Assembly (NCBI RefSeq): GCF_037996825.1
Contig: NZ_JBBNAC010000001.1
Span: forward strand, 496,001-560,000
Source of the DNA: Bdellovibrio sp. BCCA
GTDB taxonomy: Bacteria > Bdellovibrionota > Bdellovibrionia > Bdellovibrionales > Bdellovibrionaceae
DNA: 64,000 bases
Reading direction: 5' to 3'
The notes under the pieces are model-generated. The model was given only the letters and a program-made list of their open reading frames with translations. It was not told where the DNA came from and did no database searches. Shown here piece after piece: positions 9,157 to 17,241 of this stretch. Each line of letters starts with the position of its first letter. Position 1 is the first letter of the stretch. Position numbers and translations under genes: made by a program.

Positions 9157-10130
9157 TCCAAAGCAACTTTCCTATGATTCTGATAGACGTAGGAAGAAAC
9201 AAGTCGACCTGCTCCTTTCGGAACGCGGATGAAGTGTTTTTCCACCTGACGAGGAATGTAACCTAAATAGAGTTCGGCATTCAAATCTTTTAATGACTTT
9301 CTTGTGACGCCAAGATGATCAGCAAGAGGTCCCAAATCCGTCCCACCGGGGACAACGACGACTTCGTATTCGAGCGGATCCATCTTTTCTAAGTCGCGGA
9401 ATCCATAAAGGTTCGGCGCTTTCGCAATCAGCATCGCGGCCAAGATTTTAGGAACGTACTCTTGCGTCTCTTGTGGAAGCGCATTGAGTTTTATGAGAGT
9501 CCAGTAATCTTTTGTGCCGTATTTTTTAATCTGACGACGCAATCCATTTTCACCCATGTTGTAACTCGCAGCGACCAAGTACCAAGAGCCAAACTCACTG
9601 TAGAGATCACGCAAGTAACGAGTTGCAGCGAGTGTGCTTTTCTTAAGGTCACGGCGCTCATCAAGCCACCATGTTTTGCTTAAGCCATAACGGCTGCCAG
9701 TCGCTTCGATAAACTGCCAAGGTCCGACAGCATCAGCGTGGCTGATCGCATTGGGAGCAAAACCGCTTTCAATCATCACCATGTAGGCAAGATCCAAAGG
9801 AAGATTTGCACCTTTCAATTCTTCTTGAATGAACGGCATGTACTTGTAAGAGCGCTGCAACCATTCGCGGAACCATTTATTGCCGCGAGGCCCTTGATAG
9901 TAAGCAATCCACTTGCTCACTTTTTTATTGTAAGTCACAGGCAAATCAAAAATCAGATTGTCGGAGTGAACATTGGTTGATCGCGCCGTTAATGATTTTA
10001 ATTTTTCTTTTAAAGTCTGTGCTTGGTTGACCGGCGTAACAGGAACTGCAGGAGCCGTTTTCGGAGTTTCAGCATGCGCTGAAAAAGACGTCATCAAAAT
10101 TGGAAAAAGCAATGCGGCCCACGTTCTCAT
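9153..10130 (-). CDS. MltD-like membrane-associated lytic murein transglycosylase
   Basis: Lytic transglycosylase, SLT family. MIESGFAPNAISHADAVGPW carries the catalytic Glu and the GPWQF motif, and AASYNMGENG completes the family signature. A C-terminal LysM-like segment (DLGPLADHLGVTRKSLKDLN) should bind peptidoglycan. The start is uncertain: MRTWAALLFPI at 10130 gives a clean signal peptide ending AHA, while an ATG at 10139 is possible. Neither has a ribosome site. TCGACA-N18-CATAAT just upstream would start transcription near 10130, so a leaderless message is possible. It cleaves glycan strands in the periplasm, for self-remodelling or prey wall digestion. Confidence 0.85.
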   Translation of the reverse strand: MRTWAALLFPILMTSFSAHAETPKTAPAVPVTPVNQAQTLKEKLKSLTARSTNVHSDNLIFDLPVTYNKKVSKWIAYYQGPRGNKWFREWLQRSYKYMPFIQEELKGANLPLDLAYMVMIESGFAPNAISHADAVGPWQFIEATGSRYGLSKTWWLDERRDLKKSTLAATRYLRDLYSEFGSWYLVAASYNMGENGLRRQIKKYGTKDYWTLIKLNALPQETQEYVPKILAAMLIAKAPNLYGFRDLEKMDPLEYEVVVVPGGTDLGPLADHLGVTRKSLKDLNAELYLGYIPRQVEKHFIRVPKGAGRLVSSYVYQNHRKVALE

Positions 10131-10311
10131 AAAGATCATTATGAAGCCGATTCTTTGACACTGTCGACAAAGAACTGACAATTCATTGGCTGCATCGACA
10201 AAGGTCAATGCCTCGGTCAAATGCAAAAAAACTGGAGGCCAGAAATTTTCTCCACGGCGAAAGTCGAGTTTGGAAGCTTTTTCCCAGACGAAGATCCGTC
10301 CTGTCAAAACG

Positions 10312-10327
10312 TGGCACATGCTTTGCT
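10312..10327 (+). promoter_or_regulatory. Sigma-54 (RpoN) promoter of the flgF operon
   Basis: TGGCAC-N5-TTGCT matches the RpoN -24/-12 consensus with correct spacing between GG (10313-10314) and GC (10325-10326). Transcription would start near 10338, 16 bases before the flgF ATG. RpoN control of rod and ring genes is well known in polar flagellates. Confidence 0.8.
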
Positions 10328-10353
10328 GTTACGCAAGTTGTGGAGGAGTATAC

Positions 10354-11169
10354 ATGTCAGTAAAAGGCGTCTACACAGCTCTTAGCGGAGCGATGGCACA
10401 AAGTACAAAGTTAGATACCATCGCCAATAACTTGGCCAACGTAAATACTCCTGCGTTCAAACGCGACCAACAACTTTTCCAAGAATATTTGACGGCCAAT
10501 GAGAAACCACCAACGACAACGCAAATTCCTCGCGACGTCGCTTCGATTGAAAGTTTCTATAATATGCAAGGTGGCGACAAGAGTTATGTCGACACAAAGG
10601 GAACCTTCACTGATTTCTCGCAAGGTGGTTTGAAACCCACGGGCAATGCTTTGGACGTGGCGATTGATGGCAAAGGTTTTTTTGAAGTGGCAACTCCTGG
10701 TGGAGTGAAACTCACTCGCGCGGGGAATTTTACATTGGATGGCAACGGTCAGCTTGTGACGAAAGAAGGTCATCCTGTTTTGCGTGCTGGTGAACCGGGT
10801 GCTGATCCTGCTTCGCGTGTGATTCGTTTGCAAGGTTCAGGTGCGATTACGATTGCCGACAATGGCGACGTGTTTGAAGGCACAGAGAACATTGGCAAGC
10901 TTTCTCTTGTGAATGTGAACAATCCCGACACTTTACAAAAAGTCGGTGGCTCTCTTTATACATTTAAAGCTAACAGCACTCCCGATATGACAAACATCAA
11001 CAATCCAAGCTTGAAGCAAGGATTCCTTGAAACTTCTAACGTCAATATCGTGCAAGAGATGACAGACATGATTTCCACGAATCGTGTTTTTGAGAGTACG
11101 CAAAAAGCCATCAGCGCCTACGACCAAATGGCGGATAAGATGGTTAACGTGGTTGGAAAGACTAATTAA
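10354..11169 (+). CDS. flgF: Flagellar proximal rod protein FlgF
   Basis: 271 residues from the ATG at 10354, placed behind TGGAGGAG and behind the sigma-54 promoter; a longer reading frame back to 10186 would run through that promoter. It shows the N-terminal rod/hook signature (LDTIANNLANVNTPAFKRD) and the C-terminal heptad region ETSNVNIVQEMTDMISTNRVFE shared by axial proteins. FlgF forms part of the rod spanning the periplasm. It is the first gene of the flgF-flgG-flgA-flgH-flgI run. Confidence 0.92.
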   Translation: MSVKGVYTALSGAMAQSTKLDTIANNLANVNTPAFKRDQQLFQEYLTANEKPPTTTQIPRDVASIESFYNMQGGDKSYVDTKGTFTDFSQGGLKPTGNALDVAIDGKGFFEVATPGGVKLTRAGNFTLDGNGQLVTKEGHPVLRAGEPGADPASRVIRLQGSGAITIADNGDVFEGTENIGKLSLVNVNNPDTLQKVGGSLYTFKANSTPDMTNINNPSLKQGFLETSNVNIVQEMTDMISTNRVFESTQKAISAYDQMADKMVNVVGKTN

Positions 11170-11184
11170 GGGAAGGATTCCTAG

Positions 11185-11970
11185 ATGCTTAAGAGTTTGA
11201 ATACAGCAGCGACAGGTATGGCGGCTCAACAGACGAACATGGATGTGATCGCCAATAATATCGCCAACGTTTCAACTAACGGATTTAAGAGATCTCGCGC
11301 GGAGTTTGAAGATCTCATGTATCAAACACAAAAAGAACCAGGCACGGCAACGGGAATGAATTCGTATTCTCCGAACGGTGTGCAAACAGGTCTGGGTGTT
11401 CGCACCGCTGCGATTCAAAAAGATTTCGCCGGTGGAAATGCGCAAGTCACAAAGAATCCTTTAGATATTCAAATTGAAGGTGCGGGATTTTTCCAAGTTC
11501 TCACTCCAGATGGCCAAGTGGCTTACACTCGTGATGGTGCCTTCAAAAAAGATCCTCAAGGTCGCATCGTGGATAAAAATGGAAACTCTTTGCAACCCGA
11601 GATCACTGTTCCACCGGATGTTTCTGGAATTGAAGTCGCTCCCAACGGTGAAGTGCGCGTGATTCAAGGTCTGAGTGACGCTCCAACAACTATTGGACAA
11701 ATTGACATTACAAATTTTGTGAATCCAGCGGGTCTTAAGGCACTAGGTAAAAACTTGTTTGCGCAAACTCCTTCCAGCGGTCAGGCGATTGCGTCTCGTC
11801 CGGGTTTGAATGGCACAGGCTATTTGGCACAAGGACAGTTGGAAGCAAGTAACGTGAATATCGTTGATGAGATGGTGAACATGATCACGTCTCAGCGTGC
11901 TTACGAAACAAATTCAAAAGTGATTCAAGCGTCAGATCAGATGCTTCAATCTATTAATAATATGAGATAA
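11185..11970 (+). CDS. flgG: Flagellar distal rod protein FlgG
   Basis: 261 residues, the usual FlgG length. The axial-protein motif MDVIANNIANVSTNGFKRSR is at the N-terminus, and EASNVNIVDEMVNMITSQRA is near the end. The FlgG-specific block GLGVRTAAIQKDFAGG is present. It builds the distal rod between the P and L rings. It follows flgF by 15 bases and carries its own ribosome site (GGAAGG). Confidence 0.95.
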   Translation: MLKSLNTAATGMAAQQTNMDVIANNIANVSTNGFKRSRAEFEDLMYQTQKEPGTATGMNSYSPNGVQTGLGVRTAAIQKDFAGGNAQVTKNPLDIQIEGAGFFQVLTPDGQVAYTRDGAFKKDPQGRIVDKNGNSLQPEITVPPDVSGIEVAPNGEVRVIQGLSDAPTTIGQIDITNFVNPAGLKALGKNLFAQTPSSGQAIASRPGLNGTGYLAQGQLEASNVNIVDEMVNMITSQRAYETNSKVIQASDQMLQSINNMR

Positions 11971-11973
11971 TTG

Positions 11974-12903
11974 ATGAAGAAGATTTTCGCGGTTCTTTTC
12001 TTATTCACTCTTCAAGCGCAGGCAAGACCTGAGATCTCTATTCCCGGCAGCGTGGAAATTTCTCAACGTCCGCTTTTGCGCTTAGGTGATATTGCGACAG
12101 TGACAAACGGAAACGAAGAGTTGCTTTCGTTGATGGACACGGTTGTGATCCGCGAAGATGCCCGTGAGCTTTTGCTTTCTCAACACTTGGACTCTAAAGA
12201 AATTTTAGAAAAAGTGCGTACGGCCATGAAAGATCAGGAGAACCTTAAAAAGCTCAATCCGTCTTTCAAAATTCCTTCAAAAGTGAAAGTGAGTTTTGCT
12301 TCGACTCCGATTTCTCGTGAAGAAGTGCAAAGAAAAATCGTGAATGCTTTGCAGGCGCGCTGCAATGAATGTGAATACAAAGTCACAATTCAAAGCACGC
12401 CGATTCCCGCGCAAAAACAGTGGGAGCTGGATTTTACGCAGCTTTCAGCCAAAGGTGGATTCCTTTTGCCACTGCGTGATGGCGATCAGCGCCAGTTAAA
12501 ATGGATCTCAGGAACAATTCGTGTGTCCCAATTAACCCCGGTGACGACTCGATTGATCTTACAAGGAGAGAGGGTGCAATCCCAGGATGTCCGTATGGTG
12601 ATGACGGATGTGACGTACGCTAAGGATGGCGCACTTCGCATTGAAGACATCCAAGGGCAATTGGCCGCTCGCTCTCTTCCCGTTGGAAGCCCGATTTGGA
12701 CTTCCGATCTCAAACGTGAACCGGCAGCTAAGAGGGGACAGATTGTTAAGGCCTTGCTAGGCGACGAAGACTTTGAAATCTCCGTCAACATGGTGGCTGA
12801 GGACAACGGCTTTGTCGGAGACATGATTAAAGTTAAAAACACAGAAACTCAAAAAGTACTCTCTGGCGTCGTGATTGAAAAAGGTGTGGTGAAGTTGCAA
12901 TGA
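11974..12903 (+). CDS. flgA: Flagellar P-ring assembly chaperone FlgA
   Basis: 309 residues from the ATG at 11974, directly after the flgG stop. A signal peptide (about 1-18, ending AQA) sends it to the periplasm. The C-terminal SAF-like half contains ARSLPVGSPIWTSDLKREPA and GDMIKVKNTETQKVLSG, typical of FlgA. The family helps FlgI polymerise into the P ring. The N-terminal half is weakly conserved. Its stop overlaps the flgH start (ATGA), so translation is probably coupled. Confidence 0.88.
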   Translation: MKKIFAVLFLFTLQAQARPEISIPGSVEISQRPLLRLGDIATVTNGNEELLSLMDTVVIREDARELLLSQHLDSKEILEKVRTAMKDQENLKKLNPSFKIPSKVKVSFASTPISREEVQRKIVNALQARCNECEYKVTIQSTPIPAQKQWELDFTQLSAKGGFLLPLRDGDQRQLKWISGTIRVSQLTPVTTRLILQGERVQSQDVRMVMTDVTYAKDGALRIEDIQGQLAARSLPVGSPIWTSDLKREPAAKRGQIVKALLGDEDFEISVNMVAEDNGFVGDMIKVKNTETQKVLSGVVIEKGVVKLQ

Positions 12904-13673
12904 GAAATGACAGCATGAAGTCTTTAGTAATCCAGTTTATTTCTTTGGCGGCCTTGGTTTTTGCCACGGCAGGCTGTGCAACGATGAAAGATTTGTGGGC
13001 TTCTTTGGATGGAAAAAATACGGAGGCTCCGGCTCTTGAGAGTATCAAATCGGCTCCTCGTTATTCGGACAATCAAAACATGGGTGTGCCGACAGATCGT
13101 CAGTACAAACGCATGACTCGCAATCGCATGGAAGAAGAATCTGATTTGGGTGCGACAGCGGGTTCCACTTGGGTGATGGAAGGCCAAGGCGCTTATCTTT
13201 TTGCACAAAACAAAATGCGCAAAGAGGGCGATCTTCTCAACGTGAAACTGGATGCCCCCGCGATGAAGCAAGTGGAAACAAAAGTTTCCGTGATCAAAAA
13301 ATTATTGAAACAATTGGAAGAGCAACAACAGCAGCAACAGCAACCTGAGTTGAACAACTCATTGGCTGCGAATGCAGAAGGCGCTCGTGCTCCGGCTTCT
13401 GAAGCAAAAAAACCAGAACCTGCTAAAGAGGAAAAAGAAGAAGGCGGGTTGGCTGAAGTGCAAAACATTCCAACGCGCTTGATTGAAAAATTAGCCGATG
13501 GAAATTACCGCGTGAAAGGCCAACAACCTTTCATGATCGGAAAACGTGAATACAAAGTGATCGTCACAGGACTTATTCGCCCTGAGGATTTCAACGATCA
13601 GGGAATTACTTCAGACAAACTTCTTGATCCTCAATATGATGTCGTGAGCATCAGAAAGACACGCAATGAATAG
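12900..13673 (+). CDS. flgH: Flagellar L-ring lipoprotein FlgH (divergent)
   Basis: 257 residues, somewhat longer than classical FlgH (about 230). A lipoprotein signal ends ATAGC, so the mature protein would be lipidated in the outer membrane, as expected for the L ring. The block MRKEGDLLNVKLD matches the VGDIVTV region of FlgH, and NYRVKGQQPFMIGKREYKV with VTGLIRPEDF matches the C-terminal core. A Gln-run and a charged Ala/Glu/Lys segment (about 140-185) form an insertion not normally found. Position between flgA and flgI supports the call. Confidence 0.85.
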   Translation: MRNDSMKSLVIQFISLAALVFATAGCATMKDLWASLDGKNTEAPALESIKSAPRYSDNQNMGVPTDRQYKRMTRNRMEEESDLGATAGSTWVMEGQGAYLFAQNKMRKEGDLLNVKLDAPAMKQVETKVSVIKKLLKQLEEQQQQQQQPELNNSLAANAEGARAPASEAKKPEPAKEEKEEGGLAEVQNIPTRLIEKLADGNYRVKGQQPFMIGKREYKVIVTGLIRPEDFNDQGITSDKLLDPQYDVVSIRKTRNE

Positions 13674-14673
13674 AATTTTTCAAATCCTCGCTATCATCGC
13701 ATTGTTCATTCTTGGTTACTATGAGGGTGCCAATGCGGCTCGTTTGAAAGATATCGCAAGCATTCGTGGTGTGCGCGAAAACCAATTGATTGGTTACGGG
13801 ATCGTTGTTGGTCTTAAAGGAACTGGCGACGGAAAAAATGAATTCATGAGTAAAAGTGTCGTGCGCATGTTCGACAAACTGGGAATGAAATTGGATTCTC
13901 CAGAGTTTGCCAGCAAAAATGCGGCAGCGGTTATTATCACAGCAACAATGCCTGCCTTTGGTAAAGCGGGAAATCCGATTGATATCACAGTGAGTGCAAT
14001 CGGTGATGCATCTTCTTTGCAAGGTGGTACTTTGTTGCAAGCCCCTCTTCGTGCGGCGAATGAACAAGTGTACGCTGTCGCACAAGGAAGCATCGTGATC
14101 GGTGGCGACGGAAAAGATTCACACACGACTGCAGGGCGCATTCCGAATGGCGCCATCATTGAGCGTGATATGACGGCGGATTTTTCTTCTCGCAAAATGT
14201 ATCGTTTGACGTTGATCAATCCTGATTTCACAACAGCGGCGCGCTCTGTTCTTACAATCAATAAAGAACTTGGCGGTCACTACGCAACAGCGAAAGATGC
14301 TGGAACGATTGATATCATCACTCCGTTTGCTTATGAAAACCGCGGTGTGGAGTTGCTTGCGACGATTGAATCTATCGAGATCAATCCCGACATGAAAGCC
14401 CGCGTGGTTGTGAATGAAAAAACAGGAACTATTGTAATTGGAGATAAAGTCAAAATTTCAAAAGTTGCCATTTCACACGGATCTATCGCAGTGAAAGTGG
14501 GCGACGGTAAAAAAGGCAGCGAAGAAAAAGTCGCTGTTCTCGACACAGGTGTGAGCGTTGGGGAACTTGTGCAGGCACTAAACAAACTGGGTGTCTCGCC
14601 AAAGGACCTGATTACTATACTTCAGTCCATCAAGTCAGCTGGAGCTTTGCACGGGGAACTCGAAGTATTATGA
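13666..14673 (+). CDS. flgI: Flagellar P-ring protein FlgI
   Basis: 335 residues, close to the normal mature size. Signal peptide about 1-24 (ending ANA). Diagnostic segments are LKDIASIRGVRENQLIGYG, VVGLKGTGDG, and the C-terminal VQALNKLGVSPKDLI with LQSIKSAGALHGELE. FlgI forms the periplasmic P ring around the rod. Its start overlaps the end of flgH by 8 bases. It ends the tight flgF-I run; 643 bases without a convincing gene follow. Confidence 0.95.
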   Translation: MNRIFQILAIIALFILGYYEGANAARLKDIASIRGVRENQLIGYGIVVGLKGTGDGKNEFMSKSVVRMFDKLGMKLDSPEFASKNAAAVIITATMPAFGKAGNPIDITVSAIGDASSLQGGTLLQAPLRAANEQVYAVAQGSIVIGGDGKDSHTTAGRIPNGAIIERDMTADFSSRKMYRLTLINPDFTTAARSVLTINKELGGHYATAKDAGTIDIITPFAYENRGVELLATIESIEINPDMKARVVVNEKTGTIVIGDKVKISKVAISHGSIAVKVGDGKKGSEEKVAVLDTGVSVGELVQALNKLGVSPKDLITILQSIKSAGALHGELEVL

Positions 14674-14957
14674 AATTTGTGTTTCGAAATGACACAGTAT
14701 TTAATAGAATTGAAGTATTAGTGTCTGACACATGGATGTGCCAGATACGCGGGGAGGGTGAGGAAGAGATCGCGAACCATGGAAGGTCAAGAGTCAAAAG
14801 TTTCTCGCAGGAAACAGGAGCAATAGGTCAGCACGCACCAAGGATTGGTGAACATGAGCCGAAGCTACACTCTCAGAGTCAAGCACAGGATGTGCATGAT
14901 TCTCCGACTCAACTCCCCTTTTTTTCTCTTCTTTCGACAGCGGACATTGCTACGTGT

Positions 14958-15123
14958 GAGGTAAGTGAAGGGTTGCAGCAGCCCTTCGCTTCGGACAGTC
15001 CTCGCGCTTCTTTGTCTTTCTTGGCATTGTTGGATTTTCGTTTTTTGTTTTCTGAGTACTGCTGCACCTCTTTCTTGGCGCTGCGGAACTTGCGCAGGGC
15101 TGCTGCAACCCTTCACTTACCTC
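14958..15123. repeat. 27-base perfect inverted repeat, arms 112 bases apart
   Basis: Left arm 14958-14984 begins GAGGTAAGTGAAGG. Right arm 15097-15123 is its exact reverse complement. The 112 bases between are T-rich on the + strand. Such arms could fold into one long cruciform or RNA stem, or be the ends of a tiny non-autonomous element. No flanking target duplication was identified by eye. Confidence 0.75.
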
Positions 15124-15233
15124 TCACGACAAAGTTCGTTGTAGAAGCGAAAAAGGGGTTGAGTGGGATTCAGGCGCTCGGTTTGACTCTGAAAGTGTTT
15201 ACTTCTGAACGCTTTGATATCTGGCCTTCGGCT

Positions 15234-15255
15234 AAAAGGTACCAACTACCTTTTT
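15234..15255 (+). terminator. Terminator-like hairpin before the flgJ-like gene
   Basis: AAAAGGTA and TACCTTTT pair around a 5-base loop, with T residues following. It suggests that transcription from upstream is reduced before the flgJ-like gene. Confidence 0.45.
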
Positions 15256-15316
15256 CTTGTTCACTAATTTCTAATTTTCGATTTTTTAGTTCTCAATTTT
15301 TTCTTGGGAGTCTTGT

Positions 15317-16054
15317 ATGAGCGACATTAATGGCGCATCTGGGGGCTCTGGAAATTTTAAGGCTTTTGATTCTAAGTTTATGGGTGCGCCTCATCAGCAG
15401 AAAACTCCTGATCAGAAGCTTCGGGAAGTTTCTGATATGTATGAGAAGCATTTTCTTCGGGAGATGATGAAGGCTATGCGGTCTACTGTGCATGAAGGTG
15501 GATTCGTGCAATCTAATCAGGCTGAGAAAATTTTTAAAGAGCAGCTTGATGATCACTATGTTGAAAAATGGGGCGAGCGTGGGGGCATTGGGCTTTCTGA
15601 TGTTATCTACAAGCAGCTTGTTGATAAATTTGGTGTGGCTATGGGAATTAAAGCTCCTGTTGCTAAACCTCAAGGGCCACTTCCTTTGGATAATAAAAGT
15701 GAGTATCGTGCTCAGCCGTTTCAGCATCCTGGTAAAAAACAATCTGTGTCTTATCGTATCGATCGCAATCTCAATGAAACAACTCTCGCTTCTGATGGAA
15801 AAAATCCTCAGGAACCTGTGAAAGCCCCATGGGATGGGGTTCTCCTTGGGAAACGTTCTCTTGTGGACAATCAAACTCTCGTTGAAATTGGGCACGACAA
15901 TGGTCTTAAAAGTCAGATGGTTTTTAAGGGAGCTGTGTCGAATGTTTCGACAGGACAAAAACTGCAAGCTGGCGACACCCTTGGGTTTTTAAGTTCAGAG
16001 GCAAAATCACTCTACTGGACTGTAGAACCTGGACCAGAAACTGTCTCAGAATGA
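15317..16054 (+). CDS. FlgJ-like rod-binding protein fused to a degenerate M23 domain
   Basis: 245 residues with a GGGAG ribosome site. Residues about 30-110 form the rod-binding domain of FlgJ (LREVSDMYEKHFLREMMKAM, FKEQLDDHYVEK, GGIGLSDVIYKQL). This part caps the growing rod. Instead of the hydrolase domain of enteric FlgJ, residues about 165-245 match the lysostaphin/M23 fold: WDGVLLG, LVEIGHDNGLKSQMVFKG, VSTGQKLQAGDTLGFL. The final HxH-type zinc motif (PHLHYEV in active enzymes) reads SLYWTVEP, and the YAHL His is also gone. The fold therefore remains but metal binding should be lost. A structural, wall-binding role is inferred. Confidence 0.82.
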   Translation: MSDINGASGGSGNFKAFDSKFMGAPHQQKTPDQKLREVSDMYEKHFLREMMKAMRSTVHEGGFVQSNQAEKIFKEQLDDHYVEKWGERGGIGLSDVIYKQLVDKFGVAMGIKAPVAKPQGPLPLDNKSEYRAQPFQHPGKKQSVSYRIDRNLNETTLASDGKNPQEPVKAPWDGVLLGKRSLVDNQTLVEIGHDNGLKSQMVFKGAVSNVSTGQKLQAGDTLGFLSSEAKSLYWTVEPGPETVSE

Positions 16055-16134
16055 TTTGGTGTAACTGTCTCAATGTGGTACTATGAAAAGAACAAAAGAG
16101 TGTCTTTTAGCACTCGAAAGCATGGAGGATCGCA

Positions 16135-16464
16135 ATGAAGATCACGCACAATAAAGTCGGACAAAATTTGAATCTTACTGATTCCGCTCGTTCCGACAAA
16201 GCCGACGGCGTAAAAAATAAAGCCACGGGTGCGGCAACGAACAAAGCGGATTTGTTGTCTTCATCTTCACTTGGCGAATCTTCTCGTGTTGAACTTTCTC
16301 CTCGCGCACAAGAAGCAAAACGCATCAAAGAACTTGCGATGTCTGCTCCTGACGTTGACGAAGCGAAAGTTGCTAAATTCAGAAAATTGATCGACGAAGG
16401 AAAATACCAAGTCGATGCAAAAGCTATCGCCGACAAAATGGTCGACGAGCATTTGGAGTTTTAA
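16135..16464 (+). CDS. flgM: Anti-sigma-28 factor FlgM
   Basis: 109 residues behind a GGAGG site. The C-terminal half (VELSPRAQEAKRIKELAMSA, then VAKFRKLIDEGKYQVD and IADKMVDEHL) is the FlgM sigma-binding region. The N-terminal half is polar and probably disordered, as usual for FlgM. It binds FliA until the hook is finished and is then exported, which releases FliA. This fits the FliA-like promoters seen elsewhere in the window. It sits 80 bases past the flgJ-like gene and 114 before flgN. Confidence 0.92.
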   Translation: MKITHNKVGQNLNLTDSARSDKADGVKNKATGAATNKADLLSSSSLGESSRVELSPRAQEAKRIKELAMSAPDVDEAKVAKFRKLIDEGKYQVDAKAIADKMVDEHLEF

Positions 16465-16465
16465 A

Positions 16466-16479
16466 CCGACGGCAGTCGG
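16466..16479 (+). terminator. Small stable hairpin after flgM
   Basis: CCGAC-GGCA-GTCGG starts 2 bases after the flgM stop. There is no T-run behind it, so it is more likely an mRNA 3' end stabiliser or attenuator than a full terminator. Confidence 0.35.
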
Positions 16480-16578
16480 CAGAGCCGCAGCGCTGGGGCG
16501 CGGAGGCTGAAGCAGCTTCAAGTTCGAAGTTGAAAAATAAAATCTAAACCGCAGTAAGCGGCATCAAGGATGATGAAG

Positions 16579-17097
16579 ATGGACGCAACAGTAGAAAGAG
16601 CGTTTCACAAGTTAGAAGCCAATCTCGAAGAACTTACAAAGGTCTATCGTTCTCTTCTCGATATCGTACGCAAAGAAAAAGAAATTCTTCTCAAAGCAGA
16701 TCGTGAAGCCTTGGATGAAAGCAACAAACTCAAAGAAGAGTTGCTATTCAAACTTCGCGCTCAAGATTCTTTGCGTTCACGCTATGCCATGGATCTCGCA
16801 ACAATGGTCGGCGCTGACGTTGAAAATCCACGTTTGTTGGAGCTAGCACAAAAACTTGCAGGCACACCCGCCGCAGACCGTTTGCGCACACAACACGCAG
16901 CTCTCGATATCCTGATCAAAAGAATCACAGAAATTAACAAAGAAAACGAAGAATTCACAAAGTCCGCTCTGAACACATTGAACGGCGCTTTGAATGATAT
17001 CAAAGACACTCTCTCTGGCAAAAAAACCTACGGAGGCAAAGGCCAATACAAACAAGGCCCCCAAGTGTCCGGTAACTTCGTAAGTAAAGAGGCTTAA
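16579..17097 (+). CDS. flgN: FlgN-type flagellar export chaperone
   Basis: 172 residues from the third of three close in-frame ATGs; AAGGA lies 8 bases before 16579, whereas the ATGs at 16570 and 16573 overlap or crowd it. The protein is almost all helical: LEANLEELTKVYRSLLDIVR, KEKEILLKADREALDE, then a second coiled region to about 140 and a short polar Gly-rich tail. FlgN proteins bind the hook-filament junction proteins FlgK and FlgL before export. The genes for those clients follow directly, which supports the call. Confidence 0.85.
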   Translation: MDATVERAFHKLEANLEELTKVYRSLLDIVRKEKEILLKADREALDESNKLKEELLFKLRAQDSLRSRYAMDLATMVGADVENPRLLELAQKLAGTPAADRLRTQHAALDILIKRITEINKENEEFTKSALNTLNGALNDIKDTLSGKKTYGGKGQYKQGPQVSGNFVSKEA

Positions 17098-17103
17098 AAA
17101 AAC

Positions 17104-17118
17104 GGCGCAGAATGCGCC
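17104..17118 (+). terminator. Hairpin after flgN
   Basis: GGCGCA-GAA-TGCGCC lies 7 bases after the flgN stop and is followed by CAGAAAAAAG rather than T residues. It is a possible attenuator between flgN and flgK. Confidence 0.35.
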
Positions 17119-17183
17119 CAGAAAAAAGCGCCCTCAAGAAGTCCATCTTCCCAAAGGCGCTACGAGTGGAAGGATGTACACCA

Positions 17184-17214
17184 GAAGTTTCTTTATTTAA
17201 AATAAAGAAACTTC
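17184..17214. repeat. 31-base perfect palindrome upstream of flgK
   Basis: Arms of 15 bases (17184-17198 and 17200-17214) are exact reverse complements around one central base. The core is AT-rich (CTTTATTT/AAATAAAG) with GAAG/CTTC ends. It lies 28 bases upstream of the flgK ATG, just before its ribosome site (AGGAGA), so it could be an operator or an mRNA hairpin affecting flgK translation. Confidence 0.6.
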
Positions 17215-17241
17215 GGGTCGCACCACCGAGCAGGAGACAGG

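Larger units (their letters stand above)
14674..15316. other. Non-coding interval inside the flagellar cluster
   Basis: This 643-base stretch breaks an otherwise compact flagellar operon. A rightward open frame spans it but has no ribosome site, no recognisable protein character and poor codon texture, so I reject it. It holds a perfect 27-base inverted repeat (14958-14984/15097-15123), a smaller hairpin CACCAA/TTGGTG (14836-14850) and a terminator-like stem (15234-15255). It may be the remnant of an inserted element, or the site of an RNA. Confidence 0.6.

Noticed and set aside
10186-10353. A 56-residue N-terminal extension of FlgF
   Set aside because: It would cover the sigma-54 promoter and lacks homology; the ATG at 10354 has a strong ribosome site and the family start.
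13320-13350. CAA/CAG repeat run in flgH as a phase-variable tract
   Set aside because: The units are mixed and in frame, coding for a Gln-run; length changes by whole codons would not switch the gene off.
14670-15320. A 216-codon rightward open frame between flgI and the flgJ-like gene
   Set aside because: No ribosome site, no protein-like pattern, and it runs straight across the inverted repeat and a terminator-like stem; treated as non-coding.
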